Source: Acheta domesticus (lineage: Eukaryota; Arthropoda; Insecta; Orthoptera; Gryllidae). From it: a stretch of 64,000 nucleotides of DNA. The notes under the pieces are model-generated. The model saw nothing but the letters and a program-made list of their open reading frames with translations, had not been told where the DNA came from and made no database searches. Made by a program: the position numbers and the translations under genes. The DNA is taken from positions 182,668,856 to 182,732,855 of the forward strand of contig JAHLJT010009419.1 of NCBI GenBank assembly GCA_031308135.1. Reading direction: 5' to 3'. Shown here one piece after another: positions 45,370 to 56,025 of the stretch; position 1 is the first letter of the stretch, and the number at the start of each line of letters is the position of its first letter.

Positions 45370-45960
45370 ACACGAGTAAGGCCGTCACTGAGGGCTGGCG
45401 TCGGCGGCGGCGGCGGCGGCGGCGGGGGTGGCGGGGCCGCGTGCCTACCTGGCATCCGGCCGGCGAGGCGCTCCGTGGCGTCCAGCCTCGCTGCCTCCTC
45501 CTCCCTCTCCTCCTTCCGAGGTGGACCGCAGGCTGCGTGAGGGGCTGCAGCGGCCGACGGCGAGCGACCGAGCGACTCTGAGCGAGTACTGCGGGCGCGT
45601 ACGGGAGCTGCCCCGCGCCGACCCGCGCCCCTCCCCTTCCCCTGCCCCCCCCCCGGAAGGGCGACCTCGCGAGCGCGCGGCCGCGGGCGGCGGTGGCGGC
45701 GGCGGCGGCGGCGGCGGCGGGAGGCCCCGCCCCGCTGCCGTGCGGCGCGGCCCGGGGGTGGCGGCGGCGGCGGCGGCGGAGGCCCGGTGGAGGGGATGAA
45801 ACCGCGGAGGGGATGAAGCGAGCGAGCGAGCGGCGGCGCAGCCTCCCTGCAGCCGCGCCGCGCCGCGCGGGGGTGGCTGCGCGCTGTCGCCCGCGCGGCG
45901 GCGCTCGCGTAGCGCGCGCGCCCTGCCCCCGGAGCGTCTTGTTCAATAAAAGCCGCTTCG
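45370..45960 (-). promoter_or_regulatory. CpG island, possible minus-strand promoter and first exon of the PR-domain gene
   Basis: About 590 bp very rich in CpG, with (GGC)n runs at about 45399-45425 and 45688-45720. On the minus strand the frame ending at 45449 contains a lone ATG (45455-45453) and then CCAG|GTAGGC, a fair splice donor. Splicing after ATG CCA G would leave phase 1, which is what the acceptor of the exon at 7973-8502 needs. The ATG context is weak and the distance is 37 kb, so this is a hypothesis. The long Pro/Arg/Ala frames through the island are composition artefacts. Confidence 0.3.
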
Positions 45961-47360
45961 CCGGGGAGGAGAAGACAGGCTTTTTGCTCCTGATGTGTGC
46001 TTTTCAACTACAGTTGTTACGCAAATGAGCGACAGATTTCGATCAAAATATGTACTACAGTTATTTGTTTCATGAAACAATACATTTTCCTAACTTTAAG
46101 ATGAAAAATATCGTAATTGTATGTAACGTACACCCCTCTGAACGACGTGAAGTTACATCTTCCTTCCGAAGTTCGTAGAAGAGATTATTATTTAATACTC
46201 TTGAGAAGAGATATTAGTGCGAGAAATTCTGATTTTGTCATTACAGCATGTGCTGGATCTGAACATTTGCAAGAAAATTTTTTTCATTTTCGTAATTCAA
46301 TTCTAAACTAATTTCTTGATCTGTAATGAGCAAAATAACAATTATTTTGGTTACGACTAATAGACGAATTCACAGGTGTCTAAACCGGCATTATAAAAGT
46401 AATCTTCAGACACACGTAAGATTTTTAAATCGGCATCATTGAGTGCAGTGATAAAGTATATTGCGAAATAATCTTTGACGTTTTCACATGTGACGGAAAT
46501 ACGATGTCTCAAAGGCAAATATGAAGATGAAGTCAACTGCTGAGCACCCTTATGTTGATTAACACTGAGTATAAACGTTAACTCGTAAATTAATGACTAC
46601 CTTTCTCTACGTTGTAAAGAAGAGCAGTTTTTGTGGCAGAATGCAATTTCAGAGGTTAACGTGCATAAAAAGCCTAAATCATTAGCCCCTGCCATAACAG
46701 ATCGACACAACACGCTTGATCAGTGTTGATTACTCAGCTGCAGTACTGCGTGAACAATCTCTTCGGGTATTAAAAACAAAAATCTGATTATGTAAAAAGT
46801 TTATTATTTTTCCACTTTCCCCTACTGTTAAAATTTTAGGTCTTCTTCATATCCTTATTCACCATATACACTTTTTCCATTTCAGACGTTCTGACCATGC
46901 TCAAATTCACAAAGATAATTCCGTTATGCTAGATATATCATAATGATCAAGTATCTCGGAAATTACTGTTTTCTTTATCACATCAAAAATCTCTAAATAT
47001 TTCGCAAACTTCACCGACTGTCAACTAAAATGTGTCGTTCTCAAGTACGTAAGGTAGAGAAGAACTTTGATTTGAGAGTGATTTAGGTTTTTGTGTGACT
47101 TACATTCGTCTAAGATTTCAGAAAAGGAATTCCTTTCTTACAGAACTGAAACTACTAAATTAATAATTATGGAATTATTGAGAAAAAATGAAATTAATTT
47201 ATCAGCACTATTTCTTCATTATTATACTTCAATTTTTCAATATACGTGCGCCAGTCTGTTTTACAAATAAGCACAGAATAGTGAATGGCGTGTTCAAACA
47301 CTTAAATTGTTATTATTATCAAACCTTTCGGGGTGGTGAGTACATTGGTATACTTTCTAA
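45961..47360. other. AT-rich non-coding stretch
   Basis: No supported feature in about 1.4 kb. Confidence 0.45.
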
Positions 47361-47362
47361 TA

Positions 47363-48097
47363 CAGTAATCTCTCAACATTCGCGAGAGGTGGGTTCCCAA
47401 AAAACCTCGCAAATGTCAAATCCGCGAATGTTGAGTCTATATTTTAATGAAGAAAGTTGGGTTAGGTTCCTGGATACCGAAAAGCTGTTTGAAAAAGAAA
47501 GAAAAAAAGTCTGACAAACAATTGCAGAAGAACTGAGTAAGTGCTACTAAAACAATTCACAATTAACATCCCAAAGAGAAGAAATAAATCAATATTTGAA
47601 ACTAATTTGAAAGTTGAAAGTGATTGAATGTAGTATGGTTATTTTTTGTTCATCACCCTCCTCGTTCTAATTTTCATTACGTTCGAGGAGGCTTTCTTTG
47701 CTGATTATTTTCCGAAGCTGCTCTTCAGTGGGGTCATTATAATGAGAGTTGCACAGATCCTGAATGGCTTTTCTGTTCAAGTGGCCAAAACACTTACCTC
47801 CAATTTGAAGCAACTGAATTGAATCATTTTACAATTTTATTATTCTATTCATGTGAATTGATATTCCAACTTTGATACTTTTGCGCAACGTGATTCCTTG
47901 AGCTCCGGTATCTGTCGAGTTCGTTTCACAGATAACGCTGATAAAGGAAATAGGATGTGCTCGCTTTCAAAAAAATATGACCAAAGACGTGCTTGCGAAT
48001 ATCGAAGTCGCGAATGTTAAAACCGGTAGCTAATTTCTCTAATCGCGAATCTTCGGAACTCGCGAATAACGAATTCGCGGATGTCGAGGGATTACTG
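47363..48097. mobile_element. Tigger/pogo-type DNA transposon remnant
   Basis: The left end CAGTAATCTCTCAACATTCG and the reverse-complemented right end CAGTAATCCCTCGACATCCG resemble Tigger/pogo tips. TA flanks both sides (47361-47362 and 48098-48099). GAGGTGGGTTCCC near the left end is also typical. At 735 bp it is too short for a whole transposase. On the minus strand about 47640-47830 there is an open stretch (DSIQLLQIGGKCFGHLNRK, then HYNDPTEEQLRKIISKESL) that looks coding and may be a transposase relic, though I cannot confirm its family. Confidence 0.78.
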
Positions 48098-48574
48098 TAA
48101 TAAATCCTTTCAGTTTAAATATATAGCTCTTGAAGCCAAAATATATTCAAGGGGAATACCAATTAATAATTAGTGAAGTATGATTGAGAGACGAATTTAC
48201 AATACTGAGTCTGAAACAATCAATAAAATGGAGAGCATAAACGTTTAATGGTAGTTCGTTATTATCTCGATTATATTATGTTTCATACAATAGTTACATA
48301 TCGTGACAGTCATGAGGAGTAACAAAGATAAAAGATTATCACATAACCTTGAGAATGCATTTTATTACTAGTTCACCCACGTACTGAATGACCAGTGGCA
48401 AGTAATAATTCATTTAAATTTCAACTAAACCCAGAAATCAATCAGCAAAAAATTATCGATTTTAAATGAAAATTATCGATAGGTAAAGTAGGAAATACTG
48501 CGCTAATATCCATACTCCAAGTGATTGATTAGTGATCCCTGGCGCCTCAATTGCTACGGTCCAGAGTAGTTACT
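48098..48574. other. AT-rich non-coding stretch
   Basis: Nothing recognised. Confidence 0.4.
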
Positions 48575-48728
48575 GCAGTCCAGACTGCAACTGAATTCGA
48601 CCTAACTATCTAGCTTGTGTCCAATATCCTGCCATCGTCGGGACTCGAACTTAAGATCCCAGGAACCTAGAATCTCCTGGTCAGAGGCAGTGACATCAAT
48701 TGATACCCTGAGCCACCTCTTCTGATAC
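48540..48728 (-). mobile_element. SINE-C-type head with intact tRNA boxes
   Basis: On the minus strand AGGTGGCTCAGGGTATCAAT (A box) and CTTAAGTTCGAGTCCCGACG (B box) are followed by TGGCAGGATATTGGACACAA, GCTAG and TTAGGTCGAATTCAGTTGCA. This is the same head-body junction as in the copies at 2035 and 18937. The GC-rich body is missing, so this may be a short sibling of the long form. Confidence 0.7.
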
Positions 48729-50199
48729 TTAAAGTGTATCTAAAGACAAAGAAAACATAAATTATTTTAATTTTGTAACAGTTGCTTTATAGTAAACGAA
48801 ACAAGTGGATAAAGAGGGGTATAATTAGATAAGTGATACGTTAAAGAAAACGAGTGACGGGAGTGAGTTGTCTTATTTACCACGAGTGCAGTTATACCCC
48901 TTTATCCACATGTTACGTTCGATAATTGTTTCGTTTCCATTTAAGAATAATTTAAAATTCGAGAAATTCAAACATATCTTCACCATTGGAGAAATACATT
49001 TGACGACATTGTATTGTTTCTGAAATTGCTTCGTATTTCTTCTGAAAACGAAAAGACCTTATATTAGTGAGCCTTGCGTTATGGATCTTTGATTGCTGTA
49101 GTGTCTCAGAGGAAAAATGTTGAAGATTGAACATATTCTGTATGAAATATTAGAGAAGCTGACAAACCCTTGAAAACATTACTTCCCACGAAAACTCTAG
49201 ACAGGTATGACCGAAAATACAAAATGTATAAACACTGGAAAGTAAAAAAAAACAATTAGTCTCTACTCACAGTTTTGCTAGAGTACATTTGGAACTGGTA
49301 AACACAACTGACATTTATATTTTTTACATTTATATTGATAAGACCAAATGTTTTACATGTAAAACATTCAATTTATTAATGTTAAATATGTTGCGTTGTT
49401 CCAGTCAGCTAGCTTTGTGTTTACTTCACCAATTTAGTTTTAATAATTCATTGTTTGTAGTATGTGTTTGATGTGGGTAATCTGTGGTTTACGGCCGAAT
49501 GGAAATATCTTGGCCGCCAATGTGTTGCAGTGTCTTTATTACACTATTTTAATCATTTCTGAATTCTTATTGGTAGTTGTGGATTTATAATTGCACGCGT
49601 GCTATTAACATAGAGATAATCGTCGATTTTTCTTGGAATTAATGTGCATATTTAGATAACGAGACGAAAAATGATGTTAATGTTATTTTAATATTTTTTC
49701 TTGTTAATAGAGGGGTGGATTTTTATTAATAGTAAAGAATAATAACAATCGAGAATAATTCATTTTATCCGTACGTTTTTCATTTTGTTCCTGTATAAAT
49801 ATTTCAGGAGCAAGTGATATTAAGTGGCCTCGTTATTTACTGCCATCTGAAAGACGCAGTAAGCATCCGTGTTTTATGTTTTGATTTAATACTTTAACTT
49901 GGTTTTATTAATATCCGTATTTGCGAAATTCACAATATATATCATTCACGATTTAATAAAATGAAATTATATTTAAAAAATGAGGTAATGTTAACTCGTA
50001 AAACGTCTTCAGTTCTTCATTGAATTTTTGCGTGTGAATAAATGTAATGTTTATGAGCGTTTTGTTCAATCCAAAATACCACGAGAGACGAGGTTGCCCA
50101 CCGAGTGTAAACATCAGACCTTTAATTCCATCCTCTAAAAACATAACCGACAATACGACAATACATTGAACAATACTGAATTAGGCAAGCGGCTTTTAT
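48729..50199. other. AT-rich non-coding stretch
   Basis: No supported feature. Confidence 0.45.
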
Positions 50200-50580
50200 T
50201 ATGCAGAAGCGAGGTGGAATAAGCTGCTGGTGCGCAGCCCTTTGCTCTGCATTGGCCGCAGCGCGCAGTGCGGCGCGGGCGCTGTGGGACAGCAGGGAGG
50301 AGACGAGGGTGGGGGCGGGGCGGCGGGGGGGGGCGGCGGCCTGGGGGGGTCGCCGTGCGTCGCCCGGCGCCACAAAGGGCCACTTGCGCCACTCAGGTGC
50401 GCATTGTGGAGGCGCCGAGCGACAGCGTTCCGCGATTTTCGCCACTTCCGCCCGCCCGCCCGCCCCCCCCCGCCCGCGCTTAGCCGCAGCTCTGCGCCCG
50501 CGCTTGGCACACACGCGCGTCGTGTCGACAGGCGGAGAGATGGCTGGGCTGCGGCTGCGGCGGCTGGGAGCGTAAAGCAG
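50200..50580. other. CpG island-like patch
   Basis: Strongly GC-rich, with G-runs (GGGGGGGGGCGGCGG at about 50325) and C-runs. It has open frames on both strands, all low complexity. It could be a promoter island, but no TSS or exon can be assigned. Confidence 0.4.
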
Positions 50581-50634
50581 CTAATGAACTGCGAACCACA
50601 ACTACGTTAGGCAGTATCATGTATTTTAATATAT

Positions 50635-50998
50635 GAGTGGTTACGGGACAAAAGTCAAAAATCTTACTTTGGAGAAAACGAGGGTTAGACTATTAGTATA
50701 CCTGGTGGTAATGTAGATACTTTTTTCAATAAAGAGTGAGACACTGATGTTGTCTGGTATCAATGTATCAAACATTGATACCAGACAACATCGGTGTCTC
50801 ATTATTTAAGGGTTAGACTATTGAGTTGCCTTTGTTTCCCAACGTCATGCTATATTTTCCAACGCTTTTTGGTCGTTAAAGAGGTAACAACTGAATTCGG
50901 TCGTTTTACTAAAATAAAATATAGAGTAGTTTGTAGTTTCAGTTTTTATCCCAATTTCAAAAAAAATTGACTTAAGAACTTTTACCCCTTGAACACAG
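50635..50998. mobile_element. MITE family M3, copy 2, with nested insertion
   Basis: Flanked by ATAT on both sides (50631-50634 and 50999-51002). It shares with 7021-7253 the blocks AAAGTCAAAAATCT, TTTGGAGAAAAC, AGGGTTAGA, TTGGTCGT, GGTCGTTTTACTAAAATAAA and TTAAGAACTTTTACCCC. About 114 bp of extra DNA interrupts it at 50695-50808. Confidence 0.8.
50695..50808. mobile_element. Nested hairpin insertion with 14-bp target duplication
   Basis: AGGGTTAGACTATT is present on both sides (50681-50694 and 50809-50822). The sister MITE has it once. The insert holds two 30-nt arms (50737-50766 and 50772-50801; TGAGACACTGATGTTGTCTG and complement, one mismatch) around the 5-nt loop ATCAA. It also has TTTTTTCAATAAAG before the first arm. 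Confidence 0.82.
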
Positions 50999-51002
50999 AT
51001 AT

Positions 51003-51289
51003 ATTTTTCACTACACGCACTAAATTACGGGCGTCGGAGCAAAATATTTTGAAGAGTCCGGCAACTTTATATGCGTCTAAACCTTGAATTTGTTGCATGA
51101 TTCGTCTGTTTGTATCTGTTCGCATCTGTTTGTGTTAACACATTCTCCCCGAATGAAATGGACATTCTACGCAATCTTATCTTGCAAAAAAGTCCAAAAA
51201 GCGACTTTTACAATAATCTGTTAACAAAATACGAATCATGAACGATTTATCTACCAAGTGTTCACAGATCCTCAGACTGTGCTTTCAAA
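51003..51289. other. AT-rich non-coding stretch
   Basis: Nothing recognised. Confidence 0.4.
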
Positions 51290-51740
51290 GAGCGCGTATC
51301 CAGTCAACGCATCCTCAGTATCCTACACACATCGCGGTCCCTCACGAGCGCGAACGCGTTCAGCATTTGCAAGGCCCATATATTTCTGCACTAAAGAGCC
51401 TGCAACCCTGATACGAAACACGGCCCCAGCGGGGAATCCGTTTCACATGCACACAAATCATCGCCGTGTTAACCCCGTGCGGCGCGCATCTCGCGGGTCG
51501 TTCGCGAGCTCCTGCTCCACCACCCGGCCCCGCCCCGCCCACCGGGAGACAGCGCGAGGATGGCTCCGGGCGGGTGCTACCTGCGCGCTGTCTGCGCTCT
51601 GCGCACGAGATTTGTGGCCGGCGACAAAGGCGCCTGCGCGCGCTCCGCTGCGCCCGCCTCTAATGCATTCCAAATAGGCGTTTAAGTAGAGCCCCGGCCA
51701 CTGCGCCGCGCGACACACGGTGCTCCCCAAGGATCGCTAC
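51290..51740. other. CpG-rich patch
   Basis: GC-rich island without a supported exon. Confidence 0.4.
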
Positions 51741-51789
51741 GCGGACACACTATTATAAGAGGGAAAATTAGGAAGGAAAGTTCATGTTG

Positions 51790-52222
51790 GCATGATTTCG
51801 ATGTCTTTGATTTTTAATATTTTTAGTTTGAATTAGCAATGTTATTCTGTGCTCACATATCAGACCAAAATTTGACTCTTTTTATTAGATTTCGAAGTCT
51901 TTGATCTTTCATTTATTTCTATTTTAATATTTCAAATTTGAATTAGCAATGTTATTCTGTGCTCGCGTATCAGACCAAAATTTTACTCTGGCAATTAGAT
52001 TTTGAAGTCTTTGATTTTTCATTTATTTCTATTTTAATATTTTAAGTTTGAATTAACAATTTTATTCTGTGCCTGCATATCAGACCAAACTTTGACTCTG
52101 GTAATTACATTTCGAAGTCTTTGATTTTTCATTTATTTCTATTTTAATATTTTAAGTTTGAATTACCAATGTTATTCTGTACTGTCATATCAGCCCAAAA
52201 TTTGACCCTGGTAATTAGAGCA
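51790..52222 (+). repeat. AT-rich tandem repeat, ~110-bp unit, ~3.9 copies
   Basis: GTCTTTGAT anchors recur at 51803, 51897, 52007 and 52117 (94, 110, 110 bp). Each unit has TTCATTTATTTCTATTTTAA, TTTGAATTA(G/A/C)CAAT, TTATTCTGTGCT and ATATCAGACCAAAATTTGAC blocks. The first unit lacks the TTCATTTATTTCTATT segment. Divergence of a few percent between units suggests an old array. Confidence 0.92.
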
Positions 52223-52639
52223 TTATGTAAAATTGTCCCAAAAATATATTGAAATATACCTTTATCATCGTCTCATCAAGAGTGTGGTTGTAATTATGGC
52301 CTGTTCCAAATTTATATTAAGATTTGGGCGCCAGAAACAGGTTACATTAATTACTACCAAAGTTTTCCCATCTAATTTAAACAAAATTGTATAAACATCC
52401 AGCTAGCTTGGGTCGATGGGTCCGGATACAAATACTCGCTATCGCCTCGATAGCCGATTACCTGATCTGCCAACTATACAGTATGGCGTGGAATCTGAAA
52501 TGTAATAATTATATGCTTCCAACTAATTAAAGATTATGATTGACAAATGAAAACTCCTTTCATTTCCAAAGAACAAAATTCAATAATTTATTTAACGTTA
52601 AGTTTTAACAATTAATTTTATGGTCATGACCTTTTAAAT
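52223..52639. other. AT-rich non-coding stretch
   Basis: Nothing recognised. Confidence 0.4.
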
Positions 52640-53602
52640 ACTATTTTTTATTTAATAGGTAATTATAACAAATTTATACAAAATTTCAGTTCTTTTAGCT
52701 ATGTGGCTAGGCTGAAGGCCTTTAAGCCATTACAATACCTACATCCTACCGCATTCTAAACTTTCGAATTCTGGCATTCACCCCTAATGGTCTCTTCATC
52801 GCATCAAAGCCGCGGAAAGGAGAACATAAGGTACGGCTGAGGAAAAAACCCCTGAAGGGGGAAAAACCTGCCGTCAGAAGACGAGTACATGCTAAACTAC
52901 TAGATTTTATTTCCTAAACTATTTATTTATTTCCTGGCGTGGGCATCTTCTCCATCCAGTCTTTGGCCTCCCCGCTTCTGAAATCAAACACCGCCACAGA
53001 AGATCGCCCGCACCACCGCCTCTTCGAGCAATTTTCTACTAATTAACTTAATTATCGCATACTGACGAATTTAATTATTACTAACTTACTACTTATTATT
53101 CATGATTAGCATTACTGATTACCTTTCTAGTTAACTTAATTATCTCATGCTTATTGAATTAATTATTTCATCTCCGGTCTAGGCTCCGCTCGTACTACTA
53201 ACCAGTGCTGTTTTCCCATTCCCTGATTACCGTTTCCCTGACAGTTCGAACCTTTCCTAAAAATGTTCCTAATTCTTTCATGAAGTGAGATCTGTTATCA
53301 GCTAATATGTTTTGAGCGAGCGTTATGTTTCTGAATTGGAAGCAATAGTTCCCCATTCCCATCCATTTTCCTCTCCAAGTTTCTGTAGCGCAGCAATTTA
53401 ACAGGATGTGGATCCAATCTTCTCTATCACCGCAAAGTAATAATTTTAAATACGTTATCTCTTTTGTACTGCAGTATTTCTTTACCGTTTTGCTTGCCGA
53501 CGCTCCGTAGTCGCTTCTCACTTGACCGTTGTTGGTTCCAAGTTTCGCTTCTTTCTTCCGGTCTTGCGCTGCTGCTGACACGTCCAGTCCACACTGCATC
53601 AA
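52640..53602 (-). pseudogene. Possible LINE 3' end
   Basis: The minus-strand open frame 53602-53198 contains LLLCGDREDWIHILLNCCAT, which resembles the Cys/His-containing ending of many LINE ORF2 proteins (often C..E...HIL..C). Below it lies about 550 bp of possible 3' UTR with AAGGCCTTCAGCC and a TTAAATAAAAAATAG end near 52640. No RT motif is visible. Assignment is weak, and a diverged host exon cannot be excluded. Confidence 0.35.
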
Positions 53603-54222
53603 CTATTTATCGGTTCTTATCCGATGCTCCCAGTCCCTAATCTTTCCCACTGGTTATGTAAATCATTAAAGTTCAACTGCAATATATGAAAAACTGTGCA
53701 AGTCCTCCGCAAATTCACTTCTGGCAAATAATTCTCAGAGTCCGAAAAAACTATTACTTCTCTCACAAAAAAAATATACAAGTCCCACTTTCCTAATATA
53801 ATGTCCGCAAACGATCTTTACACCACGACACCCAGAATCAGAATGTCCTGTTCAATGTGTCCTTTAACCCTTTATGGTTCGGTAAGCGTCCCTAATTCTA
53901 TTTTTTCAAAACACAGCGGCAAAATTAGACTGTCTAATCTTCACTAGCCAACCCGTGCGTCTCTTACGAACCCAAGTAGCCACGACCCCCGTCAGTCATT
54001 CGTTTTTGAACCAATCACATCTTATTTTCTTTAGCTATCTAGCCAGCGTCCTGACATTTTCAAGGCCTGTGTACAGTTTGTTGACCTTGCCAACCACTGC
54101 GCTGTCGTTGCTAAGGCCGTATACCGCCATATTGCATACCCATTTATCCACCCCATGTACAGCTAATATTATTAAATAAAATTTGTAATATTCTGGTATA
54201 TCACAATATGTTGGTCTAATTT
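53603..54222. other. Non-coding stretch
   Basis: No supported feature. A 74-codon frame at 53955-54179 has no recognisable domain. Confidence 0.4.
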
Positions 54223-54795
54223 GTGAAGTTTTCAATTCAACAATCAATTTCAACTCTTACAAAGCTTTGGGACCGGAACTGGAAAATGTTGCCTTCTAAA
54301 TTACATGCAGTCAGCAAGAATATCGAGAAATTCCGCATCACTTTAATTAGTCTTGGTAGAAGACATAAAGTGGTTGTAACCAGATTGCGCGTAGGTCATT
54401 TTAAGCTTAGCCAAAGCTACCTGATGAAGAAGACTACTCCTGATCTTTGCCCAAATTGCGATCTCCCAATATCGACTAAGCACCTCATTGTTGATTGCCA
54501 TGCAACGACGACTGACACAGCAAGTCTCAACATGGATAGTGATCTTCATTGTATATTCAACTCCTACTCGGATCACAAGAAGATTATTTAACTTCTTACG
54601 AAATTTAATCTGATAAATTGTATTTAACAATTGAGTGCTTTATTGATGATTTTATCTCCAATGTATGTGTGCGTTCCAGTAATTGTATGTGTGTTTTTAA
54701 CCATTGTACATTTTTGTAAGTACTGTACTTTTGTAACTGTGATCGCCAATAACCTAGCTGCTTCTAGGGCGACCTTAAATAAATAAATAAATTTC
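54223..54795 (+). pseudogene. I/R1-type LINE 3' end
   Basis: The frame 54223-54591 shows VVVTRLRVGHFKLSQSYLM, then PDLCPNCDLPISTKHLIVDC. This is the linker and Cys-rich motif found after RT and RNase H in I/R1/LOA-type LINEs. It ends at a TAA at 54589-54591. The 3' UTR finishes GTGATCGCCAATAACCTAGC, TTCTAGGGCGACC, TTAAATAAATAAATAAAT. RT and endonuclease are missing (5' truncation). The tail resembles the SINE-B and SINE-C tails. Confidence 0.8.
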
Positions 54796-55019
54796 CAACA
54801 ATTTTTATAGGATACGACTATTTACAATAAGAAAATAAAGAATTCCATTAAAGTACAGTTAGTATTATTAGTGAAAAGGCACGCACCTTCATGTTAATTC
54901 ACGCACCTCTCTTCTAAAAATGCGGCATTGCGATTTCTGAAATACCACGAAATAAGTGCATGAAGGCTGCGAAAGCGACCTAAAAAATTGCGAGCCACCC
55001 TATGGTAGTGCGGGAGCCG
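54796..55019. other. AT-rich non-coding stretch
   Basis: Nothing recognised. Confidence 0.4.
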
Positions 55020-55258
55020 TTTAAGCGGCCGGCGCAGTGGGAAGGGCGCTTATGAATCTATTAAGAGACGGAGATAGGATCTGGCGCAGCCCCGCGCCGA
55101 GGGCCACTCGCCGCCTGACGGATTTATCCGCGGCCGCCCCCCCCCCACCTCAGCCAACCCAGAAGCGCGCTCCGGCCCAGCGCGCGCCGCCGCCGGCGGA
55201 AAGGCAGCGGGAACGCGCATGAAATTTTCGACACCATATAAATAAGGCAGCCTGCACG

Positions 55259-55560
55259 GGGCGCGGTGGGGTGGGGCGGGGTGCGCGAGGCGAGTGGGGC
55301 GGGGAGCGCGGGGCGAGGTTGGCGAGTGGCGCGGGGCGCGGAGGGGTGGGGCGGGGTGCGCGGGGCGAGTGGGGCGGGGTGCGCGGGGCGAGTGGGGCGG
55401 GGGGCGCGGGGTGAGGTGGGCGAGGAGCGCGGGGCGCGGAGGGGTGGGGCGGGGTGCACGGGGCGAGTGGGGCGGGGTGCGCGGGGCGAGGTGGGCGAGG
55501 GGCGCGGGGGCGCGGGGCGCGGGGTGCGTGGCGGAGGGCGGGGCGGGGTGGCCCGGTGGC
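55259..55560 (+). repeat. G-rich minisatellite, 23-bp core unit
   Basis: Units of the type GGGGCGGGGTGCGCGGGGCG-AGT are repeated with variants (GGAGCGCGGGGCGAGGTTGG, GCGCGGAGGGGTG). Strong G/C strand asymmetry with many G3-G4 runs gives G-quadruplex potential on the plus strand. The surrounding 55020-55620 is a CpG island. Long frames across it are artefacts. Confidence 0.85.
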
Positions 55561-55791
55561 GCGCGGCCGGTGGCCGTGGGAGAACCATAGAGGGACGGGG
55601 TGCCATGGGAATGTGTGTTGACGGGGGAATCTACAGACGGGAGGAGGATGAATAGTACGGTACAAACATTAGCTCCCTTCCAAAACAAATTAATAGGCGT
55701 CGATGTGTTTTAGAAATGAGTACTTCTATCAAATAATGAGTGTTCAATTTCAATAATATGGATTCCTGTGTCCAGTACAAAGATGAATCAA

Positions 55792-56025
55792 AGTCGGCTC
55801 CCTGGCCGAGATCGCTAAGCCAGTAGTGCCGTAGTGTTCTCGGATCGTGGGGTCGCGTTTTCTAGTCCCGCGTCAGGAATGGTTTGTGTGTTCGTCCTTT
55901 CACCCCTTATCATCACACTATCGCCATATCGTTTCATCCTCATACCATAACGTTACATCCAATAGTGGTCGCTAATGACCTCGTAGTTGATACGACCTTA
56001 AATAACAAACAAACAAACAAACAAA
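55792..56025 (+). mobile_element. tRNA-derived SINE-B, copy 2
   Basis: Begins GTCGGCTCCCTGGCCGAGAT (A box TGGCCGAGA). It continues through a B-box region GGTCGCGTTTTCTAGTCCCG, TGTGTTCGTCCTTTCACCCC, TATCATCAC, ATATCGTTTCATC and the tail GGTCGCTAATGACCTCGTAG, TTGATACGACC, TTAAATAACAAACAAACAAA. The tail (CAAA)n is consistent with target-primed retrotransposition. Confidence 0.88.

Noticed and set aside
45288..46007. Long proline/arginine/alanine-rich frames through the CpG island on both strands
   Set aside because: Low-complexity frames due to GC content. Only the splice-site argument on the minus strand was kept, as a weak hypothesis.
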